A program made the translations under genes and the position numbers. A stretch of 64,000 nucleotides of DNA from Heterostelium album PN500 (taxonomy: Eukaryota; Evosea; Eumycetozoa; Acytosteliales; Acytosteliaceae). The notes beneath the pieces were generated by a model, which worked only from the letters and a program-made list of their open reading frames with translations, was not told the DNA's origin and did not search any database. This document shows, in pieces, positions 34,512 through 44,132 of this stretch; the stretch's first letter is position 1; every line of letters begins with the position of its first letter. Location: the NCBI RefSeq assembly GCF_000004825.1, contig NW_008805089.1:124001-188000 (forward strand), read 5' to 3'.

Positions 34512-34738
34512 TTTATCATAAGAAATTATAAATAAATTAAAACAAAATATCTTTGTTTATAAATAAAATAATTACATTATTAAAAAAAATCTTATAAATT
34601 TAACAAAAGTGGTAAGATAAACTATATATTTTTTATTCGTATAGATTCACACTTTGGGGTGTAGTTATTAAATATAATGTGGTTTTAAAAAAGAAAGATA
34701 TTCTAGAATGTCAATCATTAGATTCGGGAAATGATGAT

Positions 34739-34945
34739 TTTTTATTAATACAATGAGTTTGAAGTCATCTGTGATCTTGATCGGTGGAAGGCCTGTGAAT
34801 ACGAATGGTAAGCAGTGCATACAGAAGGTGAGGTTGATCTTTGAGAGCGGTAGACATCTAGCGAAGAGTTTGAAGAGAGCTGTGATGGTGAAGGTATCCG
34901 GGAGGGAGAATCCTTTGCTTATCATGATTTCCTCTTTTTCCTTGT
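34739..34945 (-). mobile_element. LINE fragment C with internal deletions
   Basis: Matches the C-terminal ORF2 of copy B on the minus strand: KGFSLPDTFT, LFKLFARCLPLSKINLTFC, FVFTGLPPIKIT. Relative to B it lacks about 30 bp (GTGTCTCGCC... region) and a long internal stretch, so that GTTTGAAGTCATCT is joined directly to GTGATCTTGATCGG. No A tail is recognisable. It ends about 170 bp upstream of tRNA-Thr. Confidence 0.8.
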
Positions 34946-35113
34946 TAGAATTATGAAAAGTTAATGGGAAATCCTAGTGGCGGATTTTCAATTTTAATAA
35001 TGTATTACATCGTTACTTCCTAAGAAACTTTCAGTTACAAAAAAAGATTCTAGCTTTTACATTGGAAATGAAAGCGTTGACACTCGGAGTTACAAAATTC
35101 AATCAATGTAAAA

Positions 35114-35186
35114 GGCTCTATAGCTCAGCTGGCAGAGCGCAGGTCTTGTAAACCTGAGGCCCCGAGTTCGATTCTCGGTGGAGCCA
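35114..35186 (+). tRNA. tRNA-Thr (TGT)
   Basis: 73-nt cloverleaf: acceptor GGCTCTA/TGGAGCC, D arm GCTC/GAGC, anticodon stem CAGGT/ACCTG with loop CTTGTAA (anticodon TGT), T arm CCGAG-TTCGATT-CTCGG, discriminator A. A and B boxes are intact. No intron. Confidence 0.95.
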
Positions 35187-35722
35187 TCATATAAAATCCT
35201 TATGTCCCATATGCGCGCAAAATGTACAAAACCATTAATAAACAGTGAAGTCTATAATAAATTACATTGTATAAACAAAGATGAAACTTAATTATTGATA
35301 TATACATGTATGTAGTGAATGTCTGATATTTAATATAATTCTAATGTGCTTAAAAGATAGTTATATAACGATATTAATGAATAGAAAACGTGTAATAACT
35401 AGCATATTCTTAACGTATAATAAATTCAACAATAACACGTTTAACTTAATAAACCGATATACATAGGATTATTTGAATATATGCTACATGTAACTACTAC
35501 TGTACTAGCTATCTAAATCTTGTTTGAAATTTAATAACTATTGATAGAATACTAAATTCAGTATTTAAAATATCATAAATACAAATAACTTGAATACAAA
35601 TAATAATCAATTGATCAAAAATGATAATTATTTAATGATTATATAATCTATCATTAAATTATAGATGTAAAAAAAAAAAAAAATACTTTGAGTTAAAAAA
35701 ACGAAAAAGACGTTTTGATGAT
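35187..35722. other. intergenic, AT-rich
   Basis: About 530 bp between tRNA-Thr and the 3' end of the ankyrin gene; an A run at about 35669-35682. No other feature recognised. Confidence 0.5.
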
Positions 35723-38546
35723 CTATTTAAAAATAGACCATCTTTTATTATTTTGTATTTCTTTAAGATTCTGTAGATAATTCAAAATGTTATTGAATTT
35801 TGTGGTTTTTGCTTGTTCGATGAGCGCCGTCAAGTTGGAGATAGGTCTTGGTGAGTTCTCAACGATGTGTTTCAGAACTACCAGATAGCCTTTGTTGATT
35901 GCCAATTCGATTTCGCGCTCAGAGTACGCTGGATTGTAAGTGTTCAAAAAGAAGTAAATGGAAATATGACCATTCCTGAGTGAAGCGAGCCTGTTGCTCT
36001 CGTTAAAGTGTTTCGGTAGTGCAACGTGTTTCACCATGCCAATGTTACCGTTGTAGCACATCAACTGGAAGTTTGACTCGGAGATATCGAGGTTGGCAAC
36101 GGTCCAGTTGTGCAGCTTCATGAAACGCTGTAGACACTCGACGTGTCCGTGATTGACGAGACACCCGATGCACAGCTCGACCTTGCGATGCTGACTGACC
36201 GGGACCTCCTCGATCAGGTAACGTAGAACATCGAATTGCGAATGATAGCTAGCGATATTAAAGAGATAGTTGTAGCCGATCACTTCGATATTCACCAGTT
36301 TAATGAGGTAGTGAAAGATGTCGGAATGACCGGAAGCAATCGAACTGACCAACACCGATGGCCGAATGAGATCCTGTGGTTGATAGTTTGGTATATTTTC
36401 CAGTAGATACTTTGTAATTTCCAAATCCTTTTTGGCGGCGGCAATCAACGCCTGAGGATAATTGTGATTGGTGAATGTTTCACATAGGAATTTCACAATC
36501 TCTAAATGTCCACCTTCACAAGCCAGTTTCAACGTATTCATTGAACATCCAACGTTTTTATTATTCGCTAAATATTTAACTATATCGATATGACCATTCT
36601 GGAAAACAATGATTATTATTATGATTAGTATCAAGTGTAAGTTAACATATCGCGATGAGTTAACAACTTACAAGACAAGAATTATCCAATGCATAAGATG
36701 TAAATCCTTCATTTCTATTTTCATTCAAGAATTTAACAACATCGAAATGTCCATTGGATGATGCGAAATCTAATGCTCTATTGGTTCCACCTTCTGTTCT
36801 AAATTCATGTAAAAACTTTACAACTTCAATGTGGCCGTGATATCTAATAAATGAATAAGAAAAGTTAATTAACTTTGTTATGTTATGTTATGTTTCGTTT
36901 TGTTTGATACTTTACGCACTACCATTTAATGCTTGACTACTTGCTCCTTCACTTCTATTCTGATGTAACCATTTTACGATCGCAAGGTGGCCGTTGGTTG
37001 CAGCGTGATCGATCGCTTCATAGGTTGTACCTTCGAGTTGCAATTGATGTAGGAATGTAACAATACTCATGTCACCGCGTCTGGCAGCGAGAATCAGTGC
37101 GTTGGTTCGTCGTTTCGTGTCGATGAACGCCCAGATGTATTTGACGACGTAAAAGTGACCGTTGCGCGACGCCGATTCCAACGCACGATAGTAGTTCTCC
37201 TGAGTGAACTCTGCATTGCCAATGGCAATGTTGACACTGATGTAACTGAGCACATCGAGATGTCCATTGTTTGCCGCTGCCAAGAACACCGAGAACCCAA
37301 TCGGGTACTTCATCACCTCCCAGAGGAAAGCGATCACCTCGAGATGACCGGCTTGAGCAGCACCCATAAAACCTTCGTTTGTACATCGTTCACCGCGATT
37401 CTCATAGAGATATCGCACCACTGCCAAATGACCATTCGTAGCGGCAGCATCAATTGCTGCCACCGTGCAACCTTCTGTCCTATTCTCATTGAGGAACTGA
37501 ACCACCTTTAGATGTCCATTACTTGCAGCCAAGTCAATAGCATCGGTTGTACATCCTTCATTCCTATTGAAATGTAACCATTTTACAACTTTTAAGTAGC
37601 CTTTTCTTTAATTATGTTTTAAAAGATAGAGATACTAATTAGTATATATAATTCATAAACTTTCTAACGCATACGCTAAACAAACCACTCACTTTGAAGC
37701 TTGATCCATTGCATTTGATGTGCAACCCTCTGTTCTATATTGATTGAGAAAGATTACGAGTTGAAGATGACCACCTTCCGCAGCTTTATCTAAACAAGAG
37801 ACTGTAAAGATTGGATTGGTTTCCGGTTTGTAAAAGAGTAGTTTCAAGAGGTTCAGTTGACCTGCCAGTGCCAGTTGATCGAGATGATACGATCGCCAAC
37901 CATACAATGGTTGTTTCCTTATTATCTTGTCTTGTAGCAATGCATAGTATCGATTGGCAATCATCCAATCTACACTGATAATCTGATCATAGAATCTACT
38001 ATAAATAACACCAACCGGTTGCAATAGATTTTGATAATGTTGTTGCTGATAATGTTGTTGTTGTTGTTGTTGATAATGTTGATGGTAATATTGTTGATTA
38101 TGTTGTTGTTGTTGTTGTTGTTGTTGTTGATTATGTACATTTCCACTAGTGGTATTAGCCACCACTCTCAATCTCCTATTGATATGATAGACATGAGCAA
38201 ATATCGTTTTAAATAAAACTGAATTTCCAAATAGTTTTTTGAATAATTTTGTAAAATTATCAACAACGATTGGATGTTGTTCTTTTTGATGATATAATTG
38301 TATTATATTATTTAATTTATTGTTATTATTACTATTCTTTCTTTGATGTTGATGTAAATCATTGTTATTGTTATTGTTATTATTACTATTCTTTCTTTGA
38401 TGGTTATGATGATTAAGTAATGATGTTGTTGTTGTAGTGGTGGTACTAGATGAACCTTCTACCATTATATTATTATCAAGTGAAGTTGTTTGGAGAATAG
38501 ATATAGATGCAGTAGTCGTTTCTACCAATAACTGTGTTTGTGTCAT
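35723..38546 (-). CDS. large ankyrin-repeat protein
   Basis: Four exons (38546-37693, 37605-36916, 36843-36672, 36598-35723) sum to 863 aa. The first 150 residues are Asn/Gln/His-rich with long poly-Q. A non-repeat segment (about 160-260, DWMIANRYYALLQDKI) precedes the ankyrin region. Repeats have the dictyostelid form: GHLQLVIFLNQYRTEGCT, NGHLKVVQFLNENRTEGCT, NGHLAVVRYLYENR, NGHLAIVKWLHQNRSEGA, HGHIEVVKFLHEFRTEGGT, NGHFDVVKFLNENRNEG, NGHIDIVKYLANNK, degenerating toward the C-terminus. Roughly 15-18 units in all. Protein-interaction scaffold; partner unknown. Such tandem units also occur in giant-virus proteins, but introns and surroundings mark this as a host gene. Confidence 0.9.
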
Positions 38547-40060
38547 TATTACATAATAAAGAGATTATAATTTATTTTACTAATAACAAATCTAAACTTA
38601 TTTACAAATCTAAAATAAATATCTATATATTTAATTTACTATCTATATCTATATCTATATCTAATAAAATAATAATAATCAAAGAAATATGAAAGAGTAG
38701 AGGTGAATAAATAATAAGTGAAATTAAATATATGTATTTATAAGATTATTGTGAATAAATAATAATAATAATAATATATGTATGTACAAATGAGATTCGG
38801 AACTAACTAATTAGTTAGTTAAATGATGATGATAAGTTGATATTAATATATATTCACCAGGATTTTTGTTTGTTTTTACTTTTTTATGATGTTGTTATAA
38901 CAACAGTTCTTCGCACTTAAATATCAATATTTAATTTTTGTATGTTTGTTTGTTTGTATGTTTTTGTTGTTTGCTATTAACCACAATCTACACTCAAACA
39001 ACATTACTAAACAAGTGAAAAAACAACCACCACCGACAATAACAAACAAAAAACACCAATTTATTTATAAAAAACTAATATATTTTGTTTATTTTATAAT
39101 AAAAACAAAATTTAAAAAAATTTTATTATTATTCACAAAGAATTTAATATTGTGATCATCATCACCAATAATTTGCAGCAATTATCAGATTTTATTATTA
39201 ATTGTTTAATTTTTATTAAATTTTTATCTGAAATTTTTGTTGGATAACGTATTAGAATTGCAACCAAATTTTATAATTTAAAATTTCTTCGAATGTTGAG
39301 AAAATCAAATCAAAACAAAACAAAAGAAAATTCGAATGCACAAATTTAGAGTTTTAAGGTATTCTTCCCATCCATTTTCTATCTTTAGGTTAAGCACATC
39401 AAGCAAACCATTAGAACTTATTGTTGATTACTAAATTATCGCTCAGATGCCACGTTGAATATTTATAATATGAAAAGTAATATGTATGTATTATAATAAA
39501 AATAACAAAAAAAACTAAATGAATAAAGTATATTAGAGGTAGATGCAACAATAGAAATCAACAAAAAACAAACAAAGCTTTAAGTAAGGGTAATGAAATC
39601 TTATTTTGATTTGCTTTTTTTTAGCCTCATTGAAAAAAATTTATAATTTATATTTAATTAAAATATAATATTTTTTTTTTTTTTTGATCGTTCCAGAAAA
39701 TTTTTGGAATTGGACTATTTTTCACCATAAGTCTTATTCTTGTCTTTTGTTCACATGGTTTTTAAACTTTAAGATTACATTGATTTAATAAGTTCGTGAT
39801 TGAGCGTAAAAGTTATCGTCATACTTTGAATACAAAATGACTTACAAATTTCTAATAGTGCACGGTACTCGACCGCCGGGGCGTGGGAGTTGATGCTTAA
39901 TGCAATCGACTTCAAAACTGGTGGATTCAGGATCACAATCGTGGTTCTGATGAAGCAAAATCAAATCCTTACCAACTCATAAAGAGGAGGTATCCAACTC
40001 TCCGGATGGTCGGAACCGACGTAGCGCAATCTCAAATCACAAACCCGCTTTTGATCAAAT
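38547..40060. other. spacer with a GC-richer island
   Basis: Mostly AT-rich, with ATCTAT microsatellite at about 38639-38665. At 39855-40045 the composition changes: the minus strand contains a short coherent frame (VILNPPVLKSIALSINSHAP) and the segment ends just before the LINE remnant at 40096. It could belong to that element or be an older insertion; I cannot name it. Confidence 0.4.
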
Positions 40061-40095
40061 TTTATAAAATAGATTGTTGTTCTATTATATCTTAA

Positions 40096-41150
40096 ATGAT
40101 CGAAGATGCAAAATCATTTAAGAATACAATGACACTCTCCAGAGCAGTACATCATTGGAAAAATGGTGGCATTTCATTGTGGGATATGAAACTACGAAAT
40201 GACGCTCAACACATTTGGATACTAAATAGAGTAATTGCAAATCAAGATGTCTATTCCCCATACTACCAAAGCTGGCGTAACCAGATTAGACATAACAAGA
40301 TAACCTCACCTACACTCAAACATTCCATCCTTCTTTGGCAACATTTTAGACCAATTATGAAATTACCTCCACATCAAATGAAACCAATATTGCGTAATGA
40401 CGAACCACTACCACTTAAACTCATATACCACAACCTTATCAACCATCACCACAAACCAGTACTTACATCAGGTCAATTCCAACTGTCTCTTCCCCCCACC
40501 AAAATAGACTTTACATCAAACCGAAACATCTTCTACTACATTAACTCCATCAAACACCACAGAGGTAGAAACACAGTATTCAGATTCTTCTCAGGATCAC
40601 TTCCTGGTATGGCATACATCAAACAAGACAGTTGTAAACTATGTTCAGCAAATGACTTTGACCCACACACATTATTTCTTTAATTGTCGAGTCATCCTAA
40701 ACAAATTCACCTCAACACATCACACAACATCTACAAATTGCCACTACGAAGACGAATGGTCACTGGAAAAATCTACTACTCACTTCTACCTCTGCGATGA
40801 ATCATCAGACCTAACAGCGATCATCTACCACAACATTTGGAAACATGTCAATTCAATTCTATTCAGTCAAGATGACAAAATACTCGATTTCTCCAACCAA
40901 TCTATTATATCCGACTTCGATATCCACAGAAACATTCTAAAATTAATAAACAACATTCCAACTCCAGCCAACTAATCAAGTAAATGAAATTAACTCTCTT
41001 CCCAACCTGCCAACTAATTAATTAAATCAACCACCAACTAAAAAGAAAAAAAATAGACTACGAAAAAAACTTGATGGTAAATCCATCCTTTTAATACAAC
41101 TTTTAATAAAACATGTATACCACTTTAGTTATTATTAAAAAAAAAAAAAC
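40096..41150 (+). mobile_element. LINE remnant D, C-terminal ORF2 plus 3' UTR and A tail
   Basis: A frame at 40096-40683 reads like the end of a reverse transcriptase (HHWKNGGISLWDMKLRNDAQ, then NTVFRFFSGSLPGMAYIK) and enters the zinc-knuckle SCKLCSANDFDPHT; the second half (YFFNCRVILNKF) continues in another frame to 40975, so there is one frameshift in the knuckle. AATAAA at 41105 and an A run at 41139-41150 mark the 3' end. It is only distantly similar to copies A-C, so a second family. 5' truncated. tRNA-Lys lies about 870 bp downstream. Confidence 0.75.
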
Positions 41151-41372
41151 ACTAAAGAGGTGTTTTTATCCTCACCAGGTGTCAATGTATTGCCCATGGG
41201 ATCTTGGGACTTCAGTTTTTTATACATTCGGGTAGCGGGAAACTTATTCATTACCGAGCCTCGAGCCGGGTCGAAGTAATGAAGGCCCACGAATGAATCA
41301 TTTCACTAACTATGTCCTTCGAAATTGTCACTTACAACTTCATTAAATGCTTACAAAAAAAAAAAAAAAAAA
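41151..41372 (+). other. poly(A)-tailed structured segment, possible SINE-like copy
   Basis: About 200 bp of GC-richer sequence starting right after the A tail of LINE D and ending in its own A run (41354-41372). It contains a nested hairpin at 41225-41295: outer stem CATTCG/CGAATG, inner stem TTCATTAC/GTAATGAA, with a GC-rich loop. No reading frame. It looks like a retrotransposed small RNA or a SINE, but no tRNA or 5S head is recognisable. Confidence 0.4.
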
Positions 41373-41649
41373 GGTGAAAGTCAAAACAAAATACAACACC
41401 ACTGCAGGTAAATCCTATGTTTGAATAAAATAAATAAAATTAATTAAATAATGAAAGTAATAATAGTAGTAATAAAGAGATGTGTGTAATGGTAAGCAGG
41501 TAACTTAGCGATGAAAAGGTTAAATTTACAAGATTATATAGTTTTTAGTAATTTTGGGTTTTTTTTTACAATACAAGGTAGAAGTTGAGATATTCAACAA
41601 CACAACAATTGTACCGCGGGTTTATTGCAACTAGTAATTATTAATAATT

Positions 41650-41860
41650 AATTAAAATGAATGTCAACTAAAGACCAGGAGGTGGAAATGATGTCTGTTC
41701 TATGTTCTACTCCTTAGGTCGGGACCACCAGGATACCACTACTGATGGAGGGCTAAGGGAGTCACAACGGGCTGTTAGATGGATGAATGGAAATGTTGCT
41801 GTGATTAGATCCTCAGTTTGTAATCCACTAACAAGAAGCACAGGATTAATGATTACAAAA
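41650..41860. other. GC-richer island, possible element fragment
   Basis: Both strands are open here. The plus strand gives SLGRDHQDTTTDGGLRESQR; the minus strand gives ATFPFIHLTARCDSLSPPSV. Neither matches a family I can name with confidence. It sits in repeat-rich sequence 160 bp before tRNA-Lys. Confidence 0.3.
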
Positions 41861-42019
41861 AAATCTTATTTTATAAAAAAAATAACTAGTGATTTGAAAG
41901 AAAGAAAAGAGAGATAAGTTATATTTTATCTATACAAATATAGTTAGAGAGATGGGAAAAAAGAGAAATTTTTGGGTATGATATTACAAAAACTTAAAAT
42001 GTGAATTTTTACCCACAGT

Positions 42020-42092
42020 GCCCGGTTAGCTCAGTCGGTAGAGCGCACGGCTCTTAACCGTGTGGTCGTGGGTTCGAGCCCCACATTGGGCG
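42020..42092 (+). tRNA. tRNA-Lys (CTT)
   Basis: 73-nt cloverleaf: acceptor GCCCGGT/ATTGGGC, D arm GCTC/GAGC, anticodon stem CACGG/CCGTG with loop CTCTTAA (anticodon CTT), T arm GTGGG-TTCGAGC-CCCAC, discriminator G. Internal promoter boxes TAGCTCAGTCGG and GGTTCGAGCCC. A short T run follows. No intron. Confidence 0.96.
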
Positions 42093-42218
42093 TCTACCTT
42101 TTAAGACCAGATGTTAAAAATGCGCGCTTATTGGATAGGATTTGACTAATTGATTTGGTCAAAGTGTTTGGTTCGACTTGTGCTAGGTTGCCACCACCGT
42201 CGTGATCAATCCATACAC

Positions 42219-42401
42219 ATGAACGTTCATCCCTATGTGTTGTATATAGATACTACCGCTGCATATTTTTTGTTTCAATTCTTGAATGGTACTTTGAAGT
42301 GTTCTTCGATGGTAGTGGTCACTTGTCCAGCACAATTAAAGCAAAAGTTTGAGTTGGATCAAAAGCGTTTGAATGCCAAGTATAATATCGCCAATTGGTG
42401 A
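42219..42401 (+). pseudogene. exon-like fragment, membrane-protein-like
   Basis: ATG at 42219 opens MNVHPYVLYIDTTAAYFLFQ with coding-like codons up to KYNIANW at a GTGAGT donor (42400). No downstream exon in a compatible phase was found. The hydrophobic start followed by a basic KQKFELDQKRLN stretch would suit a membrane protein. Probably a gene fragment; low confidence. Confidence 0.25.
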
Positions 42402-42530
42402 GTTGAATCATTACCTAAGCTGTTCTATAGCGTACAAATAGAGAGTATTGAATACCTAGTTTGCTTCTCCAGATGACTTTGGCTACTTAAACTTGCTAAC
42501 AAACTGGAAATACCTGGTGGAGTAGCTCAC

Positions 42531-42892
42531 CTATAGATACTGTATATAGATCGATAAACCGAATAATACACTTGCTACCATCAAACTATACCACTTTTTA
42601 TTGCTAAATATCCAAGGAACAACCAAACTTAGCAAGTTGTACAAGTTGTAGACATGCATGTACAGTGTGTAATCCTCATGCACATGCTCTGCAATCATTC
42701 GGTTGGTATCTACCATTACTATCAATATCTCATAACCTGTTGTTATCTATGATGATAGTTGAGTTAGAGATTTACAGATGTTAACATCAGCTTTACAAAT
42801 GGTATCGTGGTTTTAATTATACTTACATGATTGGAAATACAATCTGGAGGTAGTGAGAAAGAGGTCATACATGTATCCCACCACTGAATCAT
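42531..42892 (-). CDS. possible small two-exon membrane protein or gene fragment
   Basis: Exons 42892-42827 (MIQWWDTCMTSFSLPPDC) and 42746-42531 join in phase (GTAAGT donor, CATAG acceptor) to 93 aa. The second exon encodes YEILIVMVDTNRMIAEHVHE and two hydrophobic stretches (LLSLVVPWIF, LMVASVLFGLSIYIQYL). Codon use is much less AT-rich than the flanks. A different reading of the first exon (SVVGYMYDLFL) resembles a TLC-type lipid-handling domain, but the conserved His pair is absent. A decayed gene fragment is at least as likely as a functional gene. Confidence 0.35.
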
Positions 42893-43159
42893 TCATTCAA
42901 ATAGCAACACTGCATATTGCATTTTCTTGTCGTTTGTATAATGATAAATCGGTATACTCTTAGTAAGATAATACTATAGTATCACCTCCCAATATAGTAA
43001 TTTATTACATACACATTACTTAACACTTTGCTATTCAAGAAGTTGCACACATACACTTCCTTTTGATCAATCTATGATTATAATACATGTGATTGTATAT
43101 CTGATCAAACATCTTTTGTTTTACAGTACTGTTGGTTGATTGCACTGTATAGAACAAAA

Positions 43160-43560
43160 ATTTTTCTGTTTAAGCTTATTTTAAAATAATATTAATTAAA
43201 TTAAATTAAATTTTAATAACATGTTTGACAAAATAAAAAAAATAATTTTTTAATAAAAATAGAGAAATATCATTTAAAGTTACTGAAAAAAAATAGAATT
43301 ATTTAAAATTTAAAAAATATATTAAATAACACTATAATTTCATTATTATTCTTTTAAAAACCTTTTAAAAATTAAATATATATAAAGATAAAAAAATTAA
43401 ATATATATAAAGATAAAAAAATGTTAATTTAAGATTGTTTTTTTAAGAGTGAGTCTTTAATATGTTCAAAAAGTAACTAGTTTTTTCAGAGAAAAGAAAT
43501 AGTAGTAGAATTTTAGATTCTTCAATCACTCTAAATAATCATTTAGAATCATATTTTTTT
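43160..43560. other. AT-rich spacer with a 25-bp tandem duplication
   Basis: The unit ATTAAATATATATAAAGATA plus an A run occurs twice in tandem at about 43371-43420. No gene recognised. Confidence 0.6.
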
Positions 43561-43569
43561 AATTGTTTA

Positions 43570-43880
43570 TTAAGTTGAATTTGGCAAATCATGATGTTCA
43601 TAGCAATGACCTCATCTCTTTATTTAGTTTCATTCTAGTAGAATTCTACAACTTGAATCAGTTCCAGTTAGAATATCTTACCACTAAATTAGATGATTCT
43701 TCAATATTCCCTAAAGTTTCCTTTAAAGGAAATTCCAATTGGAATCGGTAAGTAATCTTTTGTTATATTTTAAAATTTTATTTTTATATTTTCTTTTTTT
43801 CTTTTTTTTATAAAGACCCAATTAATACTTAAAGTAAAGAGTTTGATGAATTTACAAAATTTAAGTCAAAATGGAAAGAT
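43570..43880 (+). pseudogene. LRR-family gene fragment
   Basis: An open stretch (KLNLANHDVHSNDLISLFSF ... LEYLTTKLDDSSIFPKVSF) ends at a perfect GTAAGT donor at 43750. The next potential exon (after 43816) hits a stop, although a further coding-like piece (EFDEFTKFKSKWKD) lies at 43838-43880. The LDDSSIFP...SF pattern recalls LDDIKFPAECSF in the LRR gene at the window end. No start codon upstream. Best read as a decayed copy. Confidence 0.35.
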
Positions 43881-44132
43881 AGGTAGGATTTTATCCCTTT
43901 AAATAAGGTAAAATGGAAAACTCTATATGATTCAACATTGATTAAATTTTGTAATAGTTTTTTCATAGTTTGGTTTGATTTGGTCTAGCTATTGTTTGTT
44001 TAAAGTATATAACCACTCATTATCTTCAATAAATTATATAAAATCAAAAATTGTTTATAATAAATATATATCCTTAAAACTCTTTATTTAAAATTAATTT
44101 ATATACATGAAAATATTGGTTTGATAAATTTA

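Noticed and set aside
35723-38546. Ankyrin gene as a giant-virus-derived gene
   Set aside because: It has three spliceosomal introns, dictyostelid poly-Q/N and no virus-like neighbours; host family is the better explanation.
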